From assembly GCA_034766995.1 (NCBI GenBank), contig CM068314.1:18099201-18163200 (forward strand): a DNA stretch of 64,000 nucleotides, given 5' to 3'. Source of the stretch: Acanthacorydalis orientalis. Lineage: Eukaryota > Arthropoda > Insecta > Megaloptera > Corydalidae. The notes below the pieces were generated by a model. That model made no database searches. It was not told where the DNA came from and worked only from the letters and a program-made list of their open reading frames with translations. The translations under genes and the position numbers were made by a program. Of the stretch, positions 29,055-41,330 are shown in pieces. Within the stretch, counting starts at the first letter, position 1; each line of letters begins with the position of its first letter.

Positions 29055-29559
29055 TTCTAAATGTAGGTATTCAAAAAGGTTATCCGATTAATTGCACAGT
29101 ATAAACAATGTTTACCCAAAGTCCATTAATAAACGCGATAAAAAGATTAAACCCCTTTAATGATAATTACCTTGCATGCTTGTATTCCTTCGAGACTACA
29201 TAATATGAAAAATATAGTACAATTTGTGAGTTGCTTTGATATGTACTGTTTTAACGTTTATATATTTTTGTACATATATATATATATAGTAGTAGTATTA
29301 TTAAACTAGTATATTATTATTTAAACATGTAAATGTTGAGTTAAAAAGTATTATTGTGTGATTATTGGTTGAAATAAAATAAATACTTGAATTATCGAAT
29401 CAAATATAGTAAAGTTGATTAGATATGATGTTTCTGTTCCAGAAAAAATGTATTTTAAAAAAGTAACGCGTAACATATAAATTCTGTGTTCAATGGTGAA
29501 AATATACGTTCAATTAACACAGAAGAAATGTAACAAAGTCTGAGTTCAACAGTTAAACA

Positions 29560-29960
29560 TTTCTTTTATGGAAGAAGTAAATTAGGTTGAGGAAGTTAAA
29601 TTTCTTGAACGGTCGTTTTCGAAAACTATTAATTCACGTGCTGTTACAATTCTAACGAGTAGGCATTTTTCAAATGAACATCGGTGGCAGCAATCACGCT
29701 CGCCATCAGGCGTCAAGTAATTTTCATTGCGTCAAATAGGTGTAGGTAACAAAGTGAGCGAGAAACGAGCGGAGCTGGAGTTGACGGTGGTAGTGTTTGT
29801 GCACAACGACAGAATCGAATCCCGTTGATTGATTACCACATTTAATTAAACTGCTCGACAACGACGACAAAGTAAGTGATACATTCGAGTAACGCGACAA
29901 ATGATAGACACAAGAGAGACAATGCCTAATCTAAGAAAAGGATAGAAGGACGCTGTAGTC
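29560..29960. other. Unique island with plus-strand donor-like site
   Basis: A GC-rich core at 29680-29880 is followed by ACGACAAA|GTAAGTGAT at about 29868-29880, a donor-like site on the plus strand, opposite to Rbp6. It could be an antisense first exon or chance. Confidence 0.25.
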
Positions 29961-31350
29961 ATGGCAAATAAATTATCCGATAATGCAAAAATTTACAATG
30001 AATAATTGTGATTATAAAAGAGGCTAAAAATTAATGAAAAATATTAATGTTAACTTTGCATCCAAAACAATCAACCGATACAAGAATTATATGGTTGCAA
30101 TTTACAAATAACTAATTTTTGTTTATATAATTGTTTCAATTCGTTATGATACCAAACAATTCAAATCTCATCATGTATAGAGATAATTTGATTCATTAAT
30201 TTTTAAGGTATATATTTTATTTACAGATTTCAATTAATAAAAATATATTACACATATCTATTTTCTCAAATTAAATTTATATTGATTACATTTCACTAAA
30301 ACCAGTATTGAAAACATATATATTTCTGTTAAACTGCCTATTTAAAAATCAAGAAAATATTTGTTGAAAATAAGAATCTGAAAAACTGTGTGTGTGTGTG
30401 TATAAATATATATATATGTACATATATATTTGTATCTTGGTTTAAATTTCTTCATCAGCAGTAATTTATAAAATTTTCAATAAATTTCAGTTTTAACTAT
30501 TGTTTCTAATAATATATTTTTATAATATTAAAAATAATTTGCTTTAAAATACGACGCTGCAATTAAACAAAAATACAAATGAATTAATATTCTTCTGTAT
30601 AATCAATTATTTAATTCATTTATTCCACAGTTATTTCACTAAACAGCGGTTTTCACCGAAGGAATTAAAAAGTTTCAGTGTAAGACTATTACATAAATCA
30701 TTTCAGTTCAAATAGAATTTCAAAACTATGAGCTTTACAATGAGGATTTAATCATAAGCTTTAATTCATGGTATTTTAATCAAACAATCAATAATTTAAT
30801 GATATCATTTCTTAATCTAAATACTCACAAACAGAGATATAATCATTTCTGTATAATTGAAACATTATTCTATTTTAGAATTTAATTCTCGTTTTACATT
30901 TAAAGTACTAATTTTCCACAATAATGTTAAAGTTAAAAATATTTATGTAATCTTCTGATATTATTTAATTTGTACTAGAGTTTATTTCTGTCATTAAATC
31001 ACGTACAAATTTTAAGATTCTATAATAACAAACATGTAAAAAAAAATTTAAAAAAATATGATTCTAGTCTATTTGGAAATTTGATTCATGAATATGAAGA
31101 TTAAATTTTGATATTTCTTTATTATATATATATATATATATATACATATTATATATATAAATTTATAATGAATTAATATTATCGTAACTAATCTCTTATT
31201 TACAATCATTACATTCTATAAATTGAAATACATTCTATAGTACTGTTTAGTAGATACAGATTATGCAGACATATATTATTTTGTAGACTAGATTAAACTA
31301 TTACCTATTAATAGAATCATATTCAATTAAATTTTAGAACTAGACAATAC

Positions 31351-31354
31351 ATAC

Positions 31355-31413
<59 letters not shown>
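31351..31413. repeat. (CATA)n-(TA)n compound microsatellite
   Basis: Four to five ACAT units pass into about 46 bp of TA. Confidence 0.95.
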
Positions 31414-31414
<1 letters not shown>

Positions 31415-32377
31415 TTATAGCATAAATTTAAATAATTTATAAAATATTATTTGATTTATAATTATAATTTTCCAGAATATAAACCCATACAACAGATTTT
31501 GTTAAATTTTAAATTTCGATATAGTATCTATTTTCAAATAAAATGAAATTATGTAAATATCATGAAAAAGTTCTATTTTCCTATCATGAAAATTATGATT
31601 TTATTTTAATTAATAGAATATAATAATTATAGCCGAATAACATTATTTTAATGATTTTTCTACATTTCATTAAATAACTATTAAATAAGGACTTTTCAAA
31701 AAGGTGTAATTAAGTTGCATTCATAAATTACGTTCCGAGACGGCTGAAGTCATCAATTATATTTTTTTCACGAACATCCGCCTTTCGTATTAAGAAAATT
31801 GAAAAGGAATAAAATTCTATTTGCACTTAGCGGGATATAAACATTTAAATTAATTAAAATTATCGAACTAAGTGATCAATTCAATAATATATTCGTTGTA
31901 AGAATATACAGCCTCTATATACAAATTTAAATCGAATAATTTCTTTTATATATTTATTTTTTTTTGAAATATATTTTTAAATGAACATTAATTGTATTTT
32001 TTACACTCACATATATTATATATATATATATATATATCAATATAAATAGTAAAAAATACTAATCAATATAAAACAGTATCATATGTTTCAAACTTCATGA
32101 GATAAAAAATGCTTTAATTAAATTTTAACGACCCGTACAAAAATAGCGATGATGATTTAACCGTAACAAAATGAATTGATTGTATATTTTGTAATTTAAC
32201 ATATAGAATATGAACAAATCAACCGAAAAATTGAAACAAAACTTGGTCAGTGAAGACGTCAAAAATATAAATGATCATTGTGCGAAATTACAATCATATA
32301 TGTTTTCAGTAAATTGATATTTTTTCAAATCAGTGAATTTTATTTATCTAACATACAAGTTATAGTTAGCAATGGAT

Positions 32378-32425
<48 letters not shown>

Positions 32426-32745
32426 TCTATACTGGTTGAAATTTTCAAACAACAAATGTTCTCATTTTGGTTATTACGAGTACACATAAGGATGTACTGA
32501 TTTTGTAAAAAATAAAAAAGCTAATAAAATATAATTTACATCAAATATTTATTAGATAAAAAAATGAATAATCAAAAGTAATTGAAGTGATAAAGAATTT
32601 GAAATATTTTTACAAAGATATATATATATATATATATATATATATCAACATTTTAAGTGAATTTTCAAACTAGTCATATAGATACTAAGTACGAAATGCG
32701 TTAAAACAAACTTATTTTAAATAAGAGTTTATAATCAGGACTCAC

Positions 32746-32838
32746 CGGTCCAAACTGCTCGAAGTAGTTCTTAACATCCTCAAGAGTTGTAGGTGCTGAG
32801 AGGCCCCCTACAAATATTTTCTTCGTTCGAGTCACCAT
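32746..32838 (-). CDS. Rbp6: Rbp6/Musashi-family internal exon, start of RRM2
   Basis: Read on the minus strand, this 93-nt exon gives 31 codons: MVTRTKK, then IFVGGL (the RNP2 strand of an RNA-recognition motif), then SAPTT and [13 protein letters not shown]. From memory of the family, this is the beginning of RRM2 of Musashi proteins. The APTTLEDVK and EQFGP wording fits insect Rbp6 and vertebrate MSI1/2 better than Drosophila Musashi itself. These cytoplasmic proteins bind short UAG-type motifs in mRNA 3' UTRs and control translation. Splice sites are clear: the acceptor is CTTTTTGTTACAG immediately before ATG, and the donor is GGACCG|GTGAGT. Both boundaries are phase 0, so skipping the exon would keep frame but remove RNP2. 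The RNP1 half of the domain must lie in the next exon, which I do not find to the left within this window. RRM1 is not visible to the right. Exon and family are nearly certain; assignment to Rbp6 rather than another Musashi paralogue is slightly less so. Confidence 0.93.
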
Positions 32839-34743
32839 CTGTAACAAAAAGCTTTTGTAAGCGAAAAGTTTTCTTTGCACAGCATTATGTTGAGTGTGCT
32901 CGGTTTACTGACTTTCTGGTTGTAAATATTGGTATGAGATGAAGGCTTAAAGTCCGGTTATAATTAGGTACACAGGCGAACGATTTCCTAACGTTTCTTT
33001 ATTTAAAAAATGCAAAATTCATTCATGCAGTTAAATCGTTTTACTTTTTTTAATAAACTTAAAAATAACTTTGTACAATTTTCTTAATTATCATAATTTT
33101 ATTTGTTCTTTCGTTTATTTTTACGACAAGTAAACTTGTTTTTATTATACATTGTTTCCATTCCATGACTATTTTTCCTTTTTTCTCTTTGTATATATAT
33201 ATATATATCATTAATACACAGTTTTGTTCTTAAAATTTATGAACAATTTGTTTTTACTATGGAAGAAAGAATTAAAAATATTTATTAATATAAAGAAAAA
33301 TTTCATTAGAATTATGAAGGCAAATATATAAATTACAATGAAAAATACGATATTTTTTAATTAAAAATTGTAAATAAAATTCAAATTCTTGTTTCATTTT
33401 TTTTAAATTTTATATATATATATACATATATATGTTTGTGTGTATAATTGTACGTTTAGATATTAATAAATGATTGTTATAAATTTCGTAATTTGAAAAT
33501 CAATTATCCTTCCGTACATAAAAACTGAAACTCGAACATTTGTATTAAATAAACGAATGAGTTTTGAATAATACAATTACATAAGAAAACAACATTTTTT
33601 TCATCATCAAAGTATATTTTTCCCTTTAGTACAAAAAGACGTATAAAACTGCTACTACTAAAGACGAACACAGAAATTTGTGGTAGCCGACCAGTTTTGT
33701 ATGAGAATATAGACAGGCCGAAAGGAAATAAACTGAACGAAATAAAAAAAGTTCAAAGAGACTGGTATAGTACCTAAGCAAGTAAGAAAAGGAAAAAGGG
33801 GAACGACATAAATGTGATTTACACAAATGGTAGTTTAGAGGAAAAAAAGAATCAAGGTGGCCCTAAAATTGAATGAGATTCGTTTAATAGAAATCAAGAA
33901 GAACAGGAATACCGACGAGGTTAAATTTTATAACGTCGGTAAACTGAGATAATGGTGTTATGGCGACATTTCTGATAAAAGTTTTAGTTCTTTAAATATT
34001 TTTATGAACATTCATGCTTCTCTTGGTACAATGCAGTAGCTGTGCAAAAACGACATGTATTTTTATTAGATTTTTTTGTACACGTGTACTTTTATAATAT
34101 GGTAATCATGAAAAGCATCTTAATATCGTGTAATTATAATTTTTTTATCTTAGCACTGCAAATAAGCAAGTATAGTTTAGTTCAAATCAACTGAAATGTT
34201 ATATCCATACAAATATAATTTTCTGTATATATTAATCAATTTACTATAAAAATTTAAAAGCTAGTAATTCAAAGATTTTCTTAAAAAAACTGTCACCTCA
34301 TCAAATTATATATAAATAAAGAGAGAGACAGCAAATAAATAATAAATGTTACAACAATAAAAACAATTTTTATATTAAAATAAGATGTCCTATAAATTCT
34401 TGTTTAAAATATTTATAAAAATGAAAGAGTTACAGGGTAAAAATATAAATATAAGCTTACAATTTAATTTACTAACAAAGAATATAGTTTTTAAAATTTT
34501 TAAATAATAATCATATTATATATTTTTGATAAATATCTTTTAATTTAATATTTATTTTCTCAGTTAAACGTTTTATAAAAATTTAATAAGTTTAAAATTA
34601 TTATGAATAAGTAATTCATATAATTCTTACAAACGTGAAAATATTTAACATATTAAACTATAAACAATTTTATAAATGTGTATTTACTGTGTTTAAATAT
34701 TTTACGTTATTAAACTATTTATATTTAATAACATACCTTTATA

Positions 34744-34793
<50 letters not shown>

Positions 34794-35230
34794 CATATTA
34801 ATTAGAAATTCTTCTTAAACAAATAACGAAAAATGAATGGTTTTGAAGTAAATAAATTATTTTTGATCTTATTTCAATGTCTGTTATTGAAAAGTCATTT
34901 TATTGTGTATTAATTTATGTTCTTTAGCGAATTGATTAAAATATTTTTAAATAAATTTCAGTTAACAACCAACATATTTTGTTATTAAAATATATTCATT
35001 TTGTGTAAAAAGAAAAGGTCGTTTCATAAATTTATGGTGATTACTAATAAGCGTTTACCATACACGGTAAGCGTTTTCTGAACCGTGTAATGAATTTTTG
35101 AAAATGTATTTACATAATCCGCAAATAATTTGTGTTTCGTAAACTGTAATTTTAGTTAAATTTATATTATAGAAGGAAATATAAACGATTAAAAGTTGAA
35201 GATGTTGAAGTACATACACATACATGTATG

Positions 35231-35265
<35 letters not shown>

Positions 35266-35658
35266 TTTTATCAGTGAATGAATGTGGACATGTATAGAGT
35301 TTTAAATATTATAATTCCCTAAATGGTTAGCGATTTAAAAACAAACAATGTGTTTACAAATGAAATATAATTGAATCGATATACATTTTGTGTAGATTTT
35401 ATCCAAACAATAAAAAAATATGTATCGGTTACATTTATTCGGGAATTCTATTTTCCATGCAATAAGAGATTGGAATAATAGCGTTGCGGTAGAATTTTTA
35501 AGTGAAAAACAACAAAAAACAGAGGCACATATATAGAGTGAAGGATTATCCAGCTTAACCATGTTACACGCTCAGGGATATTTTTCTACACAAAATAAAC
35601 TTTTACATTAACGCAATACAACTCCAATAGTAATGCAAGCGGAGCCTTTGGCACTTAC

Positions 35659-35800
35659 CCTGCCACGCACGATTTTATTATGGGATAATAGCAAAAGGGG
35701 GGAATCGATTAAAAGTAGACGGACGGCTTCGATTTTTACCGCATTCGGGTCACGCCGTCGTGTGATGGAGACTGTGGTAATTAATTTTCTTGTTTATTTT
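35659..35800 (-). other. Candidate alternative 5' exon (minus strand)
   Basis: The minus strand has a consensus-quality donor, GGCAGG|GTAAGTGCC, with the exon ending at 35659. It lies at the edge of a balanced-composition island (about 35560-35840) that stands out from its surroundings. One minus frame is open for about 46 codons up to the donor and ends in phase 0, so splicing to the next exon downstream (32838) would join it in frame directly before the ATG of MVTRTKK. No ATG is present in that frame. If the exon is real, it would therefore be 5' UTR of a short isoform starting at the RRM2 exon, or part of a longer upstream exon. The 5' boundary given is only the approximate edge of the island. 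This is an inference from a splice site and composition. Confidence 0.25.
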
Positions 35801-36699
35801 TTTTCTGGTTTATTTCTTCAATGAAAGTGCACAGATTTAGAGTTCATAAAGTTTAATAGCGTTTAAATTGTATATTTTTCGTAGCTCCGAAAATAATTGA
35901 ATATATATATATATATATATACTTACACATACAAGTAAAGAGATTAGTACGCACATACAAAATTAAAACATCAAGTTACAAAAAATATATCTCTTTTTAA
36001 TCGTAGAATACACAACGCTTCGTTATTTTACGGTATTTTGCCCTGGGAATAAAAAAAAATAAATTCAATAATTGCTCATAATCGTTGAAAAGTGATTAAA
36101 TATTTACAGTAATGTCAAATAAAACCAATATTTACATACAAAACACATTGAAGGTATATTTCCTATCTAATTTTCGATATCATTAGGTTGTAATTTATTG
36201 TCAAAATCATACAGTTGCGAGTTTTGTTTATAATCATGACAATAGTACTTTTTTATGATGTAATTTTTATCGTATATCTGATTTTACTCAATTCATATAT
36301 AAACTGTATTGATTTACAAATAAAATTTAAAATACAATTTCATTTCAATTCAGTTCAGTTTTGAAGTTTGTATTAATAATTAGTATTATTGAAAATGCTA
36401 TTGCTTTTATGAACAAAAAATTTAGTTACCAAAAAGTACATAAAGTAAATAAATAAATATAATAATAGTTAGAATTTAACCAATGTTTGATATATATATA
36501 TATATATATATTAATGATAATTAATGTAACAATGTAAATTATTTAAAAATATCGTAAGTTCCATCAGCCAATAAACCTAAAAAGTAAACTTGTACGAATG
36601 TAAACTGCATGAAAAACACTGCGATAAATTTAAGCAAACAGACTTTCATATGTATTCATAAATATACGCATAATTAATTATACATGAAATAGTTAAATG

Positions 36700-36895
36700 T
36701 GTTATGTCGTCCAAAACTCTTCACCATCATCATCATGAACAAACACCCCCTAGTCAACAAAACATGCCTTGATCACATCCACGTGCATATACGCGAATGT
36801 TAGAGGCTACTCATTAAATACAGAGAGAAATGACCATCCTGGTATTGTAAACATTCTCTTCAGTACCGTAACTCTCTTCGTGGTATGCTTTTACC
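36700..36895. other. Short unique island
   Basis: Includes CACCATCATCATCATGA and CACCCCCTAGTC. No coding frame. Confidence 0.2.
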
Positions 36896-36961
36896 TTATT
36901 TATATATATATATAGTTGTACGTTTTAGTGAATTAAATATTGGAAACACACTTCGATAAGT

Positions 36962-36965
<4 letters not shown>

Positions 36966-37011
<46 letters not shown>

Positions 37012-37027
37012 GAGAGAGAGAGAGAGA
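36966..37027. repeat. (TA)n-(AG)n compound microsatellite
   Basis: TA array with one GTA step, followed by an (AG)n run of about 17 bases ending at 37027. Confidence 0.95.
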
Positions 37028-38219
37028 AATAAAGAATTCATACTATTCATAACTTATTTATAATTAAATTAGCTGTTATATTTTAATGTCGGGATTTTCC
37101 ACAGTTGTGTATTTCCTTCATAAATAAAATGTAGGTACTAACTTTGAATATATTATTATGAAATTGTTTTAAATGAAAACATAATTTCAAACCAAAAAAG
37201 AGTTATTTAGTTGATATGTAATGAGAATATTTTTATGATCAATTTCGAATTACTTTGTTTTTAAGTTTTTTTTTGAAAAGTCAAATAGTATTTATGGATT
37301 TTTTAAAAGACTACCTTAATATGTAGAAATTGTAAACTGGCTGAAGAAAATATGAAACAATAGGAACAAAAGAAAATGTCAACAAGATAACGTAAAATAT
37401 GTATACATGAAACAAAGAGTACATACATATATATAATGTTCACTAAAAATTATAAAAAAATAATTACGGTATTTAATATAAATGTTGTGTTAAAATTTAT
37501 TTGTAATTACACTTCCGATTTTAATCATTAAATCAGATAGTTTATCTTGTAATTATTAGTTAATAATTCAGATAATTAATTCTACTTCTCGATTTGGAAA
37601 AAATTGAATATAACGCTAAAATTATTCGATCAGAAAGAATCAATTGCAGTAAATCAGATTATTATTATGTTTAATAAATAAGAAAAATAATTTTTAAAAT
37701 TATTTTCTGATGTCAATGTTTTGTTTAAAATAATAAATATAAAAAGTAATAAAATACTTTTATTTAACGCATAGCTTTGATTATTTTTTCTAAAATTAGA
37801 TTTAGCCTTATTAAACTAATTTAAGAATTATTTTCAAAGAATGAAGAATAATTTATCTTTTTTGAAAAACTATTTTGTGTTAAAAGTGTCGCATTGTTTA
37901 CGATTTTTATAATAAATGTTGATTGGAGGCATTTCTAAAAAAATTAGAAGTGCGAGTTCAACAGTGAATCTACTTTGAATGTAATAACACAAATAAAAAT
38001 AGTTAACCGCTTAAAGTGTGTATACCGAACATGTTATATTTAAATGTGTTCGAAGAAGAATATGTGGATTTTATTAAAACACATAGCAGATTTAATGTAT
38101 TAGTATTATTATTTCGAGACCACCATTGCGACCTAATATTGGACAATGAAAATATCTTTCAAATTTTAATTTCCTGGCGAACTGAATGAGAGTGTGTAAT
38201 ATTTTTACATTAACTTATT

Positions 38220-38870
38220 AGACCGACAATGAGTTAGTCTACTGTACTAATACATCACCGGGGGTGTATATATGTGTACAGCAAGTAAAAACGGCCTGTA
38301 TATATGTGGTAGTAGTAGAGTTATGTATATGTGTGTGGGAGGTGAAACGGCAGCGAGTATAACCGTTTGTGCTCGACATCAAAAATGCGATTAGCGTCTC
38401 TCATGTGGCATCGCGGCGGACAGCATCGACCCCGTGACCAGCGTCCATCCGTCCACTCGCTGGTCTACACATAACGCTGTACCGACGGGATAAGGGTGGA
38501 ACACAGCGATGGGGTTAGAAGCGCAATGGTGGTAACACTGGTTGTGTACGTTGGTGTGGGTGCGAGGTAAGCTCACTGCTGTCGAGCTGTCGCGCTAACG
38601 AGATGAGTCAAGCGGGATGAGTTTTAAAAACGAAATGAAATTTGTGCGTTATTTCGCAATATTTTTTTTGTCGGTATGATTTTTGATCAGTATTTCTGAG
38701 TACCAGTGGATCAATCTTCATTCTGTGTCGTTACGCTCGAAATGACGTAATCCGCGTGATAACAAAAAGCGAAATTCGTCGAGTCAATGAAATATTATTT
38801 TTTTAAATGTTTTGCGTATGACAAAAAGCTCACTTCGTTGTAACAACTGTGTAACGCAATGATGAAATTT
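38220..38870. other. Large unique island, GC-enriched
   Basis: Contains TCACCGGGGGTG (38256), a run of GC-rich sequence at 38395-38600, and a plus-strand donor-like GTGCGAG|GTAAGC at 38566/38567. A minus frame (38391-38576) shows no domain. Candidate regulatory region or antisense transcript start. Confidence 0.35.
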
Positions 38871-39072
38871 CGAACTGTGGATTTAATATTTTGTGTGTTT
38901 TTATATCGATTAATTTATCTCGTTAATACTGCATTCGTATCGATATTCATTTAAGCCGATAAATCGTAATTCGTATTATCGAAAATGACATAAATACACA
39001 ATATTTTACTTACAAATTCATTTACACATATATATTTACAAAAAATTATATACTTTCACGCACATACACTCA

Positions 39073-39114
39073 CATATATCCATATACATATATATATATA
39101 TATATATACATATG

Positions 39115-39167
<53 letters not shown>

Positions 39168-39222
39168 ATATATATATATATATACATATGTATATATATG
39201 TATATATATATACACATATATA
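39073..39222. repeat. 150-bp compound TA/TACATA/TATG array
   Basis: Almost 150 bp of TA interrupted at near-regular places by single C or G bases (TACATATG, TGGATA). It is nearly self-complementary, so the same array is open in frames on both strands, which is a repeat effect and not coding. Confidence 0.95.
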
Positions 39223-40368
39223 AACAAATGTATATGTGGGTATGTGACAAACTTTCTGTACAAATATATCAAATTGTATAAAAATTTTCAGTGTGAAAAT
39301 AAAAAATTTACTAAATTCAACCTTCATTTTGAATATTATATAAACCAAAAAATCTAAATTAATATTTAAAATAATACAAGTGTGACACTATTTAGTTCAA
39401 TCTAGCATTAAATTGCTCTCTGAAAGAGCATTAATTATTGCTTAGATAAAAATAAGAACGAATACAATAATTTTTGATTTACTTAGTAACACAGATTAAA
39501 GGAAATGAGTTTATAATTACTTAAGAATAAAAGTAGTAACCTTAACTAATATTTTTTTTAATTTTATCTCAACAATTGTACTAAGAGTTTTAAAACTGGA
39601 TGAATGTGATTACTTTAGAAAAAAATATACTTTTTTATATATTTTTGATACTCATTAAAAAAGGATTAATTCAAATTTCTTCAGTTTGGGTTTAGATAAT
39701 GAATGTTTTTTTTTATTTTCTTTAGAACTATACACATGTTATAAAGCAAATGTTTCTATAATGAGTAAACTGTATTGACATTATACATTAAGTCTGAAAA
39801 AAAGATTTAAGAGATCTCACTCAATTTATTCATTACTCTTCATTAGACACTAAAGATATAATAGATATAATTAATATATACTCTTTACATATTAAAATTT
39901 GTATTGAAAATCGAAAAGAAAACAAATATTTGTTGTGATTAACTTTAAAAATACTTACTTTATATTCAATGAATCAAGTACAAGCTTTATTTTCAACATT
40001 CGATAAAAATGTTATATAAATTAAACATAAATTTAAAATTTTCTGTATATTAATTACAATAAAGTGTAAAAAAGGAAACACTCACTGAATTATTATTTCC
40101 GATATGTAAAAGTATGTATAATATGATTATTTAAAATTATGTTCATTTTTTTCCTTATTGGAAAAATTACTTTATATACATTTTTAAAATAGTAATTTTT
40201 AATTAAAGATAATGACATATATTTTCAAAAGTTTTAAAAAAATTAAAAGAAATGAAAATTAATACAAAGGACTTGTTTCGAGTGAGAGATATAAAACACA
40301 ATAAAAATAATTTATAAAATAAAACTGAATATATATTAAACTCTTCTTTCCCATATATTCTTTTTTTA

Positions 40369-40412
40369 ATGTATTTAAAGATTTGAAAACATTTTAAAAT
40401 CTTTAAATACAT
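40369..40412. repeat. 16-bp perfect inverted repeat, 12-nt loop
   Basis: The arms ATGTATTTAAAGATTT (40369-40384) and its exact reverse complement (40397-40412) flank a 12-nt spacer. It lies outside any TA array. Three or four ACGAT motifs follow at 40423-40457. Confidence 0.85.
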
Positions 40413-40909
40413 AATAAATTAAACGATATTTAAAACGATAAACGATTTGATAACGATTATAAACAATATTTCATTTTAATAACATGACATATTCATCTGT
40501 ACTATTTTTTTAACGAAATAATTATTAATAGATTATCAAACATACTTTTATTTTTTACTTACATTTGGCCTATAAATTAAATACGTGTAGAAGATTAATT
40601 GACCTTAAAATTTTATTGTATTAATTAAAATATATAAACAGTATTTTCTGTTAAATAAAACTTTTATGAGAAAAGTTTTCATTTCGAGTTATTAAAAGGC
40701 AATTAACGCTTTTTTATCCAGACAATGAAATATATTCCAAATTTTCACACAAACAGACCGTAAATATATATTTTTCAATCAGTATTAGATTTTTTAATAT
40801 CATTAATCCGCTTCAATTTTAAACTTTTTGTAAAATATTTTTGTCATAAAGTTATATGCCATATAAAATGGTTAACTGAAAAAAAAGAACAGGAAATAAT
40901 GTTATAACA

Positions 40910-41330
40910 TAGTAGAACTCGTAACTCACACGTCCATTCCTATACACAAAAACAACAGCAACGCCTTCAACTGCAAAACAACAACACAACATAGATCAGC
41001 ACAATTAAATAAACGGCTCGCGGGCTACTCTCACGTTCGGCGTGGAAAATCATGTTTTGTTATTGTGTTGAACCTAAAAGGTGGTATAAGTTAGGTAGGT
41101 AGGTTGCGCCTCCCCCACAAATACGATAAACGCGGTCACCAAACCAAAACTGTATTCAGAGGCCGTTCAGAGAGGCGCTATATTGTTTGTTGCCTCGTAT
41201 TCGTACACAGTGCTGAACTACCACTACGTGGAACACAGCAGTAAAAGCGGTTGCTATTTAGAACGATACACCTACAAGGCCGTAGCTGGGAAACTTTTTC
41301 ATGTTGTTGACGAATTAATTGTACATATTT
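40910..41330. other. Unique island around the 41-nt cassette candidate
   Basis: Balanced composition with AGGTAGGTAGGTTGCGCC at 41092 and several CG dinucleotides. Short frames on both strands overlap and have no domains. Confidence 0.3.
40930..40970 (-). other. Candidate 41-nt cassette (poison-type) exon
   Basis: The minus strand shows a well-formed acceptor: CTGAT about 25 nt upstream, then a T/G-rich tract ending TTTTGCAG at 40971-40972. A possible 41-nt exon follows, then a GTGAGT donor at 40924-40929. A second AG (GTGTATAG) inside gives a 10-nt alternative. The length is not a multiple of three. If the exon were inserted between a phase-0 upstream exon and the 32838 exon, the frame would read ATG GAC GTA TGG TGA and terminate within the RRM2 exon. 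It would then act as a poison exon or as a 5' UTR exon. It lies in the unique island 40910-41330. Only splice-site quality supports it. Confidence 0.25.

Larger units (their letters stand above)
1..32745 (-). other. Downstream intron of Rbp6 (partial, over 32 kb)
   Basis: This is everything to the left of the GTGAGT donor at 32740-32745. By eye I find no reverse-complement match to the expected next exon, which should carry the RNP1 segment HRGFGFVTF and later CEIHFHEINNK, so the intron probably runs past the window edge. The content is A/T low-complexity sequence, (TA)n arrays, a local duplication near 13.5 kb and several balanced-composition islands listed separately. Stretches not covered by another entry, for example 1-1430, 16150-18480, 20000-20990, 21540-22830, 25150-27880 and 30000-31360, show only A/T-rich sequence and chance short frames. 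The intron call rests on the single exon and on the absence of others. Confidence 0.7.

Noticed and set aside
29166..29200. Possible 25-nt minus-strand microexon (TATGTAG acceptor, CAAG|GTAATT donor)
   Set aside because: Donor is weak, no pyrimidine tract, and the peptide does not fit the expected sequence after EQFGP.
1..32745. Recursive splice (ratchet) sites of the CAG|GTAAGT type on the minus strand
   Set aside because: By eye I found only weak forms such as CAG|GTATCA near 51231 (in the other intron) and CAG|GTATAA near 18443; none has the GTAAGT core, though a motif scan could find ones I missed.
39036..39357. Several open frames on both strands of repeated Tyr-Ile (also near 8.4, 52.8 and 60.7 kb)
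   Set aside because: They are translations of (TA)n microsatellites, which lack stops in two frames; not proteins.
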